From JBGTGG01 sp041746855 (GTDB lineage: Bacteria; Bacteroidota; Bacteroidia; Cytophagales; Cyclobacteriaceae), in the NCBI GenBank assembly GCA_041746855.1, contig JBGTGG010000081.1, positions 1-7,220 of the forward strand: a DNA stretch of 7,220 bases, given 5' to 3'. How positions within the stretch are numbered: position 1 is the first letter of the stretch; each line of letters opens with the position of its first letter. Below the pieces are notes generated by a model. It saw nothing but the letters and a program-made list of their open reading frames with translations. It was not told the origin of the DNA and ran no database searches. This document shows, piece after piece, positions 1 through 6,775 of this stretch. A program made the translations under genes and the position numbers.

Positions 1-125
1 CCTATTGCCTTTTCAAGTTCAGCCAATTGTTTTTCAAGGTCTTCCAAATCACCTTTTAAACAAGAGGACATCACGAACATTAGTGGTAGAATTAGGAAGA
101 GGATTGGATTGGGTTTTAGGGACAT
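1..125 (-). CDS. Partial lipoprotein with coiled-coil-like N-terminus (3' end beyond window)
   Basis: Reading leftward from the ATG at 123-125 gives 41 open codons running off the window edge. Residues 1-21 are a lipoprotein signal: a Lys near the start, a hydrophobic core (PILFLILPLMFVM), then S-S-C with the acceptor cysteine at residue 22. The mature part begins CLKGDLEDLEKQLAELEKAI, with Leu at heptad-like spacing and alternating acidic and Lys residues, as in a coiled coil. The protein is therefore probably anchored in the outer membrane. It lies downstream of susCD on the same strand but beyond a strong terminator, so it probably has its own promoter. Short acidic coiled coils after the lipid Cys occur in several Bacteroidota surface lipoproteins, but too little is visible to name a family. 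The signal peptide is clear; the function is unknown. Confidence 0.72.
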   Translation of the reverse strand, partial: MSLKPNPILFLILPLMFVMSSCLKGDLEDLEKQLAELEKAI

Positions 126-149
126 AATTCTGGATTGTTAAAAGCCTTA

Positions 150-157
150 CGAATCTA
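150..157 (-). promoter_or_regulatory. Weak candidate -7 box for the lipoprotein gene
   Basis: On the minus strand this reads TAGATTCG, matching five of the six fixed positions of the Bacteroidota -7 consensus TAnnTTTG. It sits 24 bases before the lipoprotein ATG and after the susCD terminator. No good TTG-type -33 element is seen at the usual distance, so this is only a candidate. Confidence 0.22.
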
Positions 158-198
158 GTGATTATTGAAGGTTTATTAAAATGTTTGTAGCTTAAACA

Positions 199-234
199 AA
201 AAAAGGGCTGTCTTATATAAGACAGCCCTTTTTT
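199..234 (-). terminator. Rho-independent terminator of the susCD operon
   Basis: This is a perfect inverted repeat with the core GGGCTGTCTTA / TAAGACAGCCC at 205-215 and 218-228 and a two-base loop. It extends through A/T pairs to a 17-bp stem. On the minus strand the stem is followed by a run of eight T residues, which gives a classic terminator starting about 19 bases after the susD stop codon. On the plus strand it also ends in a T run, so it could work in both directions, although no plus-strand gene reaches it within this window. Confidence 0.9.
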
Positions 235-252
235 ACATGATCAATATTTAAC

Positions 253-1788
253 TTATTGTGGATTCTGCTCCATATTTGGGTTGGCATTCAATTCGTTTAG
301 CGGAATTAAAAACTGCCACTGAATATCCCCTGCAGGAACTTCAAATATTTGTGCCACAGCCGGAGGGTGATTACTTACACCTGAAAGGCGATCTAAAGGA
401 AGGTTTAATCGTTTTAAATCCAAAAAACGGAACCCTTCTCCCCACAACTCAAGTCTTCTATACAACAGAATTTCATCGATAAGGTCCTGTCCGGTATTAG
501 CAGAAAGCGTATAGTCATCATCTCTGACCGTGTTTAATTCAAACAGTGCCTGTGCGGCAGGTCCATCCTGACCAAAGTGGGCTTTAGCTTCTGCTTCAAT
601 CAAGTACATCTCAGATGAACGCATATAGACTACATCCCCCAGACTTAACCCAGGGTTTGCAGCAGTAAATTTTCTGCTTTGGTAAGGAACGCTTAGTGAG
701 CCTGCTGTAGGCTTTTCGTCAGCGGTTAATCCGGTAAGGGCAAAATTTTCTTTGCGAACATCGGTATCCGGAAATGCATCGTACAATACGTTTAAAATAG
801 CATGCGGACCGGTACGTGTATAGGTAGAACTGAAATTGTGCGACATATAGGCCATAAAGGTTGCAAAGAATCCTTGTTCGTCCTGAATAGTTCTAGCTCC
901 CCAGATCCACTCCTCATTACTTAAATTATTAAACCCATCCGTATATGCTGCTTTGGACATCAGTGGATATCCAGTTCGTGCAGCAATGGCATTGTCAATG
1001 GCTACTTGCCACAAACCCTGAGTCAACGCCACCCGTGCTTTTAAGCCTCTCGCAACATTAATGTTCAAATTAGTTTTAGCACTTAAATCAGGGTTGTTGG
1101 CACTGGCTCCTCGAGGAGATGCATCGGCAAATGCCAAAATTGCGTCATCCAAATCCTGATTGATCTGTGCATACACTTCTTCAACTGTAGCGCGGGGTTG
1201 TCCTTCAAGTTGCGTATCCAAAATTATGGGAACACCTAATTGCGAGTTGTTTGCGCCCGCAACATACCGCTCACCGTACAATTGAACCAAATAATGGTAT
1301 GCAAAAGCGCGATACGCCAATGCCTGTGCCTTTAATTCATTTTTATCAGCAACAGGTCCGGTGGCACCGTCTATATTATTGACAATAAGGTTTACATTGG
1401 TGATAAGCCTGTAATAGAAACGAAAGGCAAAATCCGGTAAGTTGAAATTCTCCGTTCTGTGATCAATCCAACGATAGGCATTGTTGTACCAGCCATTTCC
1501 CAGAGTTGACTTCACGAGATCTTCACCCAGCATGTCGATATGAATCATCATACTTCCCTGACCAAAACCGGATTGTGAAGACGGAGGATTTAACCGCCAA
1601 AACATCAACCGGTGTACACCATTCAAGGCAATACGTGCGTTGTCGGTCGTAAGGAAAACACTCGCCTCTGAAACCGAGCCAGTAGGTGTTCTTACCAAGA
1701 AATCGTCATTACAAGAGGTCACTGTTAACAGTGCCACTATTACTACAGAAATTGTTTTAAACACTATATTTCTTTTCATAACTGTCAT
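253..1788 (-). CDS. susD: SusD/RagB family nutrient-binding outer-membrane lipoprotein
   Basis: This is the surface-exposed lipoprotein that caps a SusC channel and helps capture an oligosaccharide, peptide or similar ligand. It has 511 residues, normal for the family. A signal peptide ends in the lipobox TVTSC with Cys26, followed by N-D-D, an acidic stretch of the type that directs Bacteroidota lipoproteins to the cell surface. Family hallmarks are ELKAQALAYRAFAYHYLVQL (residues 151-170, TPR-like helix), YMRSSEMYLIEAEAKAHFG (388-406), RRLELWGEGFRFLDLKRLN (444-462) and the C-terminal FLIPLNELNANPNMEQNPQ. Two starts are possible: the ATG at 1786-1788 or the ATG three codons later at 1777-1779 (MKRNIVFK...). 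The second gives the more usual MK-type signal start. The gene follows susC by three bases (12 with the second start) and ends just before a strong terminator, so the two are co-transcribed. The ligand cannot be deduced. Confidence 0.96.
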   Translation of the reverse strand: MTVMKRNIVFKTISVVIVALLTVTSCNDDFLVRTPTGSVSEASVFLTTDNARIALNGVHRLMFWRLNPPSSQSGFGQGSMMIHIDMLGEDLVKSTLGNGWYNNAYRWIDHRTENFNLPDFAFRFYYRLITNVNLIVNNIDGATGPVADKNELKAQALAYRAFAYHYLVQLYGERYVAGANNSQLGVPIILDTQLEGQPRATVEEVYAQINQDLDDAILAFADASPRGASANNPDLSAKTNLNINVARGLKARVALTQGLWQVAIDNAIAARTGYPLMSKAAYTDGFNNLSNEEWIWGARTIQDEQGFFATFMAYMSHNFSSTYTRTGPHAILNVLYDAFPDTDVRKENFALTGLTADEKPTAGSLSVPYQSRKFTAANPGLSLGDVVYMRSSEMYLIEAEAKAHFGQDGPAAQALFELNTVRDDDYTLSANTGQDLIDEILLYRRLELWGEGFRFLDLKRLNLPLDRLSGVSNHPPAVAQIFEVPAGDIQWQFLIPLNELNANPNMEQNPQ

Positions 1789-1791
1789 TAT

Positions 1792-4700
1792 TTAAAAACC
1801 TACGTTAAGTCCAACCGTAAATACACGGCTAGGGATATACACATTTGACGTTACCCCGGTAAAATTCTGGGAAACATTCATTCCCTGACGCTCACTGAAT
1901 AATCTGAGGTTCTCCCCTGATAAATATACGCTTGCATTTCCAAGACCTGCTTTCGTTAGCAACGCCCTAGGGAAATTGTAGTTCAAGGTAATCTGGCGAA
2001 TATTCAAATGGCTACCACTGGTCAACCACCGATCAGAAGTGGCACCAATATTATTATTATTTCCGACATCCATGCGTGGGATATTCCCTTCATCACCAGA
2101 ATTACTCCACCTGTTCAGGGCATCTTTATGAATAGCAACACCATAGTCTGGAGCCATTAATGATTGGTATCCTGCATCGTAAACCAGACCACCAATCTGA
2201 TAGGTAGTTAGGATTGTCAATGATAGCCCTTTGTAACGGAAAGTATTGGTTATCCCACCATATAAATCAGGAAGTGCAGAACCTGCATAATGGAAGCGAC
2301 CTCTGCTTTGATTTGATGTGAGGGTATCGCTTCCTATAACTACATCCGAAGTTTCATTGTAGGTATTGCTTTCTGTATTCAAACGGTAAAGCGGGGCTCC
2401 ATTCTCCGAATTGACGCCATAATACTCACGCAACCAGTAAGCATAAATATCCTTACCTTCTTTCAGCTTTTTCGTACCTGTGACAAACTCATCCACAGGT
2501 AAACTCGTGATCTTATTGCTAATGGTGGCGGCATTTATACTAAGGTTCCATGTGAAGTCACCCGCTCGTACTACATCGCCACCTAAGGTAATCTCTATAC
2601 CCCTGTTCTGCATCTCACCAATATTACGAGCAATATTTCCCTCAGGACTTCCCGATGATAGTGGTAATGGAACATCAAATAATAAGTCCACTGAAGCTCT
2701 TGAGTAGTATTCCAAAGTACCCGTTAATCGATTATTAAATAAAACGAAATCTGTACCCACATCAAATTGCGCATTTTTTTCCCAGCCTAAATCAGGGTTT
2801 GAAATATTTGACTGCAAGTAACCAGGCTCACCTGCATTGTTGAAACCTAATGCATATAGCCCTTGAGACGGATAGTACCCACCAATAGCTCGATTACCCG
2901 TTTGCCCATAGGAAGCGCGTAGTTTCAATGCATTAACCCAGGTCAGATTGCTCATAAATGCCTCTGTTTCCATTCTCCATGAAGCTCCAACAGAGAAAAA
3001 GTTACCCCAACGCTTTTCTGGTGAAAATCGGGAAGATCCATCTCTTCGGAATGATCCGGACACAAAGTACTTACCGTTATAATCATACTCTACGCGTGAA
3101 AGGAATGATTCGATGGCTTCATCACTAGTGGAAGAGGTTGCGCTGTTAATCTCAGTGAAGTTGATCAATTCATCGATACCATCTACAATTTGAGCTTGCT
3201 TACTGGCTGAGAAATTATTGTCAACAAAGCTATAACTCTCATGACCTACCAAAGCACTTACATTGTGTTTATCTAAAATGGTTTTTCTGAAAGACAATAA
3301 CTGGTTGAGCGTTATTGACGTTTCGGTGGAATTGATCCTATTGGCACGGCCCGCAGGTGCACCATCCCCTACAATTTTATTGTCGTAACCTGTTTCGTAA
3401 TAACTGTATAAATCAACCCCAGCATTTACCTTAAAATTAAAGTATTTCAAAAAGTCAGCTTCTGCATAACCCCTACCGCTGACAACGGTACGTTTGTAAA
3501 ATGTTTTGTTAAGTTCTGTTTCTTGTACCGGGTGACGGCCTGGACTCGCGCCACTAGGACGCGCTGGGGGTCCGAAACCAAGATCGTAAATCCTGTTGCC
3601 GTTATCATCCCTAATGAATTCACCTGTAACAGGGTCATGCTCCCATACCGGATAAATAGGCCCTATGGCTCTTGCTGTTCTGAAGGGGTTCACAAATGAT
3701 GCACTACCATCCGTTCTGGCATTGTTGGCCTCGGTGTAAGTAGCCGTCATATTAACACCTGTCTTAAACCATTTTAACGGTCTTGTATTAAGGTTAATAC
3801 GAGCAGTCCAACGATCAAAATCGGAATTAATAATGTAACCTTTTTCATCGAGGTAGCCTACAGAAACAAAGTAATCTGAAGTAGATGTTCCACCGCTGTA
3901 ATTCATGTTATATTCTCCACGGTATCCATTTCTTTCCAATGGAACAAACCAGTCGGTATCGGTGTAAAGTTGTTGAGCATTGGGGTTGAACTCACCGCTA
4001 GTATTTACCAATTGATTCCCTGGAACATTAAAAGGATTGTATCCCAGTAAAGTACTAATATCATTTGTTGCGTTCTGGGCGGCAATTGTGGGGTCAACAT
4101 TTAGCGGCCCATAAACCTGACTGTTTCTGTAGGATTCCCAGAATAGGGTATAGTATTCACGGGCATTAACACGTTCATACTCAGGTATTGCACGCGAGGT
4201 CGATCCTTGGGTGGTACTGAAATTAAACCGTGTCTTTCCCTCTTTACCACGCTTGGTGGTAACCATAATAACCCCATTTGCAGCACGTGATCCATAAAGC
4301 GTTGAAGATGCAGCATCCTTTAGGACTGTCATACTTTCAATATCATTTGGGTTTAAATTACTAATTCCCTGATCATAAGGAACACCATCAACCACATAAA
4401 GTGGGTCATTGCTGGCATTGATGGAACCAATTCCACGAATACGGATACCCGGAGCTGAACCGGGCTGACCACTTGCAGCTGTTGTTTGAACCCCTGAAAT
4501 CGTCCCTACCAATGCGTTAGCAACGTTTGCTAACGGTCTTTTCTGGATTTGTTCAGAGTTGATCTCTCCCACTGAACCTGTAAAGGATCGCTTATCCGAA
4601 ACACCGTAGGCAGTTACCACCACTTCGGAGAGCTGCGTGATATCAGCAGTCATAGAAACATCTATTGAAGATCTAGAGCCAACAGCAATTTCTTGTGAAA

Positions 4701-4938
4701 TAAATCCAATAAAAGAAAACGACAAGGTTGCATCGGATGGGGCATTAATGCTATACATCCCTGCGGCATCAGTTACCGTTCCAATACTTGTCCCTTTTAT
4801 TGTTACGTTGACACCAGGAATTACCGTACCATCCTCGGCTTCGGTAACTTTTCCTGTGATTGTCCTTTCTTGTGCAAATGCATTGATTGCAATTACACTA
4901 AACATGACAACCCATAAATTTTGTAGAGTTTTCTTCAT
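1792..4938 (-). CDS. susC: SusC/RagA family TonB-dependent outer-membrane transporter
   Basis: This is the outer-membrane channel that imports the substrate held by its SusD partner, powered by TonB-ExbBD. It has 1048 residues, typical of the family. Domains in order are a signal peptide (1 to about 22, ending AINAFA), a carboxypeptidase-regulatory-like beta-sandwich (about 25-100, with GKVTEAEDGTVIPGVNVTIK and the usual GTVTDAAGMYSI stretch), a TonB-box-like EVVVTAYG (105-112), a plug (about 115-230) and a long beta-barrel ending in a C-terminal Phe. SusC signatures are GIRIRGIGSINASNDPLYVV (164-183) and TLYGSRAANGVIMVTTK (213-229). There is no STN domain before the sandwich, so it is not the kind of transporter that signals to a FecR/ECF-sigma pair, and none is seen nearby. 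The start is the ATG preceded by an A-rich leader. The family is certain; the substrate is unknown. Confidence 0.97.
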   Translation of the reverse strand: MKKTLQNLWVVMFSVIAINAFAQERTITGKVTEAEDGTVIPGVNVTIKGTSIGTVTDAAGMYSINAPSDATLSFSFIGFISQEIAVGSRSSIDVSMTADITQLSEVVVTAYGVSDKRSFTGSVGEINSEQIQKRPLANVANALVGTISGVQTTAASGQPGSAPGIRIRGIGSINASNDPLYVVDGVPYDQGISNLNPNDIESMTVLKDAASSTLYGSRAANGVIMVTTKRGKEGKTRFNFSTTQGSTSRAIPEYERVNAREYYTLFWESYRNSQVYGPLNVDPTIAAQNATNDISTLLGYNPFNVPGNQLVNTSGEFNPNAQQLYTDTDWFVPLERNGYRGEYNMNYSGGTSTSDYFVSVGYLDEKGYIINSDFDRWTARINLNTRPLKWFKTGVNMTATYTEANNARTDGSASFVNPFRTARAIGPIYPVWEHDPVTGEFIRDDNGNRIYDLGFGPPARPSGASPGRHPVQETELNKTFYKRTVVSGRGYAEADFLKYFNFKVNAGVDLYSYYETGYDNKIVGDGAPAGRANRINSTETSITLNQLLSFRKTILDKHNVSALVGHESYSFVDNNFSASKQAQIVDGIDELINFTEINSATSSTSDEAIESFLSRVEYDYNGKYFVSGSFRRDGSSRFSPEKRWGNFFSVGASWRMETEAFMSNLTWVNALKLRASYGQTGNRAIGGYYPSQGLYALGFNNAGEPGYLQSNISNPDLGWEKNAQFDVGTDFVLFNNRLTGTLEYYSRASVDLLFDVPLPLSSGSPEGNIARNIGEMQNRGIEITLGGDVVRAGDFTWNLSINAATISNKITSLPVDEFVTGTKKLKEGKDIYAYWLREYYGVNSENGAPLYRLNTESNTYNETSDVVIGSDTLTSNQSRGRFHYAGSALPDLYGGITNTFRYKGLSLTILTTYQIGGLVYDAGYQSLMAPDYGVAIHKDALNRWSNSGDEGNIPRMDVGNNNNIGATSDRWLTSGSHLNIRQITLNYNFPRALLTKAGLGNASVYLSGENLRLFSERQGMNVSQNFTGVTSNVYIPSRVFTVGLNVGF

Positions 4939-4975
4939 ATCATTTTTTTAAGGTTAGTGTTAATTTATTTAATAG

Positions 4976-4983
4976 TAAATGTA
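4976..4983 (-). promoter_or_regulatory. Candidate -7 promoter element of susCD
   Basis: On the minus strand this reads TACATTTA, five of six fixed positions of the Bacteroidota TAnnTTTG box, 37 bases upstream of the susC ATG. A convincing -33 TTG at the usual spacing is not evident. An ATTG lies closer, and the T-rich TTTG around 5014 lies further up. The 120 bases between susC and the pseudogene hold no gene and are strongly AT-rich, with A-tracts at 5015-5020 and 5024-5030 on the plus strand that could bend the DNA. Confidence 0.32.
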
Positions 4984-5058
4984 CCTATCATGACAATATT
5001 TTTCATAACCATTCAAAAAAAATAAAAAAATAACGTATTTAGGGTGAGGAACAATCAT

Positions 5059-5510
5059 TTAAATAACAAACACAACCCCCTATTTCACAAAAATAATCGT
5101 CTCTAGGGTTTTAATATCCTTCAGCGGGTTATTATCAGATGGCAACAATGTCCGCAAGTTTTCCCACTTTGATAGTTCCAAGCTTATCATTAACGCCTAA
5201 AATCTGTACATTTACGATGGGTAGTTGAGTTGATCGCTTCCATTGCAGGCATTCCGGCCTCCACCATGTATCCAAATTCTTTTCCATTTTCGCCATGTGG
5301 AAAAACAGCAGCATCCGTAGCAAAAGCAATCTCTACTCCTTTCTTGTAGGCTTTTGAAAATGTGTCTTGAATGATTGGCCTTATTAGGAGCAACGCTTTC
5401 GGAAACTAATGGATGATAAGAGCGCAGTCGCAGTCTGTTGCGAAGCATACTTTCCGGCAGTAATGGTGGGTGGAAGATAAAATGAGTGTTAAATTCTTTA
5501 GCAATCAAGT
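5059..5510 (-). pseudogene. Amidohydrolase (metal-dependent, imidazolonepropionase/prolidase-like) C-terminal remnant
   Basis: Only the last third or so of an amidohydrolase survives, split over frames. Reading leftward: LIAKEFNTHFI (about 5508-5476); a second frame with PTITAGKYASQQTA (about 5470-5429); a third with RPIIQDTFSKAYKKGVEIAF followed by ATDAAVFPHGENGKEFG (about 5381-5265); the second frame again with QILGVNDKLGTIKVGKLADI (about 5202-5143); and finally the first frame with DNNPLKDIKTLETIIFVK, an amber codon at 5080-5082, then GVVFVI and a stop at 5059-5061. TDA (Asp near 5313-5315) matches the conserved metal-ligand/catalytic Asp of the superfamily, and LG..DKLGTI..GKLADI is the usual C-terminal beta-sandwich return. 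The N-terminal HxH half is absent: the remnant starts where the terB-like gene stops. With four frame changes plus a stop codon it cannot make an enzyme. Intact relatives are typically secreted or cytoplasmic enzymes of around 430 residues, acting on dipeptides or similar amides. Confidence 0.85.
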
Positions 5511-5921
5511 TTAAGCAGTCGGTTTACGGTTTAAATACTTCTGGGTCAGCTCCTTTAACGACAACATTTCATCACGTTCCATTGCTGCCGCTCGTACATG
5601 CAGCATCATTTCAAACATGACTTCCTGATCGTAGCCAAGATTGGCAGCAATCTTTGAACAGAACATAATCTCTTCTTTATAGAGGCGTTCGTCAATTTTC
5701 ATTAATTGCACCAGACTGAATATGTATTCAAATTTTTGGTCGTCTGTCAAGTCTTTTGGGATAATGAGATCATGGCGTCTTTCAAAGAGTGGACTGATTT
5801 CATCTTTTCTGAACCCATTGGCTTTTCCAATATTGCCGATGTAAACCTTTTCCCGTTCCGCCACTTCCCCATCGATGCGCGCCAAATTGATCAATAATTT
5901 CATCTGCTCCAGAACAGCCAT
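5511..5921 (-). CDS. TerB-like (tellurite-resistance B domain) helical protein
   Basis: This small cytoplasmic all-helical protein has 136 residues from the ATG at 5919-5921. It shows an internal duplication typical of TerB-type domains: LLINLARIDGEVAEREKVYI (residues 9-28) followed by GNIGKANGF, and LVQLMKIDERLYKEEIMFCS (70-89) followed by KIAANLGY. Each repeat has the I-D-x-x-x-x-x-E pattern that places acidic, possibly metal-binding, residues in the helical bundle. The frame stays open upstream to a TTG at 5970-5972 (153 residues). That codon lies inside a perfect -7 promoter box, so the ATG is preferred. No terC, terD or terE genes are adjacent, so a tellurite role should not be assumed. 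Stand-alone TerB domains are found in many stress or envelope contexts. The gene abuts the amidohydrolase remnant, with its stop codon at the edge of that ruin. The fold assignment is fairly sure; the function is unknown. Confidence 0.82.
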   Translation of the reverse strand: MAVLEQMKLLINLARIDGEVAEREKVYIGNIGKANGFRKDEISPLFERRHDLIIPKDLTDDQKFEYIFSLVQLMKIDERLYKEEIMFCSKIAANLGYDQEVMFEMMLHVRAAAMERDEMLSLKELTQKYLNRKPTA

Positions 5922-5969
5922 AGATTTAAGTTTTAATTTGTCAGAAGATGGAAAATCGTTTATGCCAAC

Positions 5970-5977
5970 CAAATATA
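5970..5977 (-). promoter_or_regulatory. -7 promoter box of the terB-like gene
   Basis: On the minus strand this reads TATATTTG, a perfect fit to the Bacteroidota TAnnTTTG consensus. It places transcription start near 5963 and leaves a leader of roughly 40 bases before the ATG at 5921. No clear TTG is seen about 20 bases further upstream. Because the alternative TTG start overlaps this box, the box also argues against the longer reading of the protein. Confidence 0.5.
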
Positions 5978-5997
5978 ATTATTTGTATTGTCTTACC

Positions 5998-6007
5998 TTA
6001 CCGGTAA
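5998..6007. promoter_or_regulatory. Perfect 10-bp palindrome between divergent genes
   Basis: TTACCGGTAA is a perfect palindrome, preceded directly by another TTACC half at 5993-5997. It lies between the divergent terB-like and acpH genes, about 20 bases upstream of the terB-like -7 box. It has the shape of a dimer-binding operator, but no regulator gene is visible nearby and a 10-bp palindrome can occur by chance. Confidence 0.25.
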
Positions 6008-6024
6008 AAAAATAAACCAAGAAA

Positions 6025-6061
6025 CTTGGACAGGCTCAGCCTTCGATAAATTCAATCTGAC
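6025..6061. repeat. Degenerate tandem repeat, REP-like
   Basis: Two adjacent copies are visible: CTTGGACAGGCTCAGC at 6025-6040 and CTTCGATAAATTCAAT at 6041-6056. They match at about nine of sixteen positions, and all but one of the differences are transitions. The first copy resembles the CTTCGACAGGCTCAG-type sequence that I recall as scattered between genes in many bacterial genomes. It sits just upstream of acpH and is probably an eroded interspersed repeat. Confidence 0.4.
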
Positions 6062-6069
6062 AAAAAAAT

Positions 6070-6666
6070 ATGAATTTTCTCGCTCACGCATATCTTTCCG
6101 GTGATAATCCCAAACTCTTGGTCGGAAACTTCATCGGGGATTTTGTGAAAGGACGGGGTATCCATGAGCGTTTTGAAAAAAACATTGCTCAGGGTATTGA
6201 GCTCCATCGGTTGATAGATGCTTACACGGATAGTCACCCGGTGGTGATGGAGAGCAAAATTAGATTGCGCGAAAAGTACAGGCACTATGCACCTGTCATT
6301 GTCGATATGTATTATGACCATTTTCTGGCTTCTAGCTGGTCAACCTATCATGATCTTTCTTTGGAAGAATTTGCAGCCAAAACCTATCAAACACTAAATG
6401 ACAATTTTGATGTTCTCCCCGAGAAACTCCGCCACATGCTGCCGTATATGATGCACGGCAACTGGCTCGTCAACTATGGAAAGGTTGAAGGTATCCAGCG
6501 CGCATTAACGGGCATGAGCAGGCGAACTTCTTTCAATTCTCAAATGGAAGACGCTGCTAATGATTTACGAAAACATTATCAGGAGTTTGGCGATGAATTT
6601 AAATTATTCTTTCCTGATCTTGTACGCTATTCAAAAGAAGAAATCGAAAAGCTTCGTTTAGCTTAG
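6070..6666 (+). CDS. acpH: Acyl carrier protein phosphodiesterase (AcpH / DUF479 family)
   Basis: The family's founding member in E. coli removes the 4'-phosphopantetheine arm from holo-ACP and is a divergent HD-type metal phosphohydrolase in the cytoplasm. This protein has 198 residues, close to the roughly 193 of E. coli AcpH. Family motifs are all in place: MNFLAHAYLS at the start, LVGNFIGDFVKG (residues 17-28, Asp24), GIELHRLIDAYTDSHP (42-57, with His46, Asp50, Asp54 and His56), IVDMYYDHFLA (77-87, Asp83-His84) and NWLVNYGKVEGIQRALTGMS followed by RR (131-152). The start is the only sensible one, because the MNFLAH motif begins there. It follows an A-rich leader (ACAAAAAAAT) and is divergent from the terB-like gene. 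No ACP or fatty-acid gene is beside it, so its exact substrate here rests on family membership. Confidence 0.92.
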   Translation: MNFLAHAYLSGDNPKLLVGNFIGDFVKGRGIHERFEKNIAQGIELHRLIDAYTDSHPVVMESKIRLREKYRHYAPVIVDMYYDHFLASSWSTYHDLSLEEFAAKTYQTLNDNFDVLPEKLRHMLPYMMHGNWLVNYGKVEGIQRALTGMSRRTSFNSQMEDAANDLRKHYQEFGDEFKLFFPDLVRYSKEEIEKLRLA

Positions 6667-6706
6667 TCGTCCAACATTCTAAAAAATAAAAAATCGTTTG
6701 TGCCAT

Positions 6707-6754
6707 CGTGTCGAAGGAATGAAATTATTTCATCGAACGCTGGCAGGCGACACG
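6707..6754. repeat. Nested inverted repeats downstream of acpH
   Basis: CGTGTCG at 6707-6713 pairs with CGACACG at 6748-6754. Inside it, ATGAAA (6719-6724) pairs with TTTCAT (6728-6733) around a three-base loop. TGCCA at 6701-6705 and TGGCA at 6741-6745 offer a competing pairing. There is no U-tract after the structure, so it is not a clear terminator. Confidence 0.4.
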
Positions 6755-6775
6755 GTTAAAATTTCCACATTAACA

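Noticed and set aside
258..482. Plus-strand open frame opposite susD
   Set aside because: It is wholly antisense to conserved susD codons and shows no recognisable motif.
2480..2707. Plus-strand open frame opposite the susC barrel
   Set aside because: It is an antisense shadow of a well-supported gene, with a low-complexity hydrophobic start and no family resemblance.
1792..4938. Siderophore-type TonB receptor with signalling role
   Set aside because: The SusC/RagA signatures and the SusD partner are clear, and there is no STN domain or FecR/ECF pair.
4637..4951. Plus-strand 104-residue hydrophobic frame opposite the susC N-terminus
   Set aside because: Its hydrophobicity comes from the reverse complement of beta-sandwich codons. 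It runs against the susC start and has no support of its own.
5135..5508. Several short overlapping minus-strand frames read as separate small genes
   Set aside because: Their translations are consecutive pieces of one amidohydrolase C-terminus, so they are a single pseudogene.
5059..5510. Programmed frameshifting in the amidohydrolase
   Set aside because: Four frame changes in different directions, an amber codon and a missing N-terminal half fit decay, not a recoding signal.
5511..5921. Tellurite-resistance operon
   Set aside because: Only a TerB-like fold is present. No terA, terC, terD or terE genes lie beside it.
6052..6321. Minus-strand frame opposite the start of acpH
   Set aside because: It is antisense to the strongly conserved AcpH motifs.
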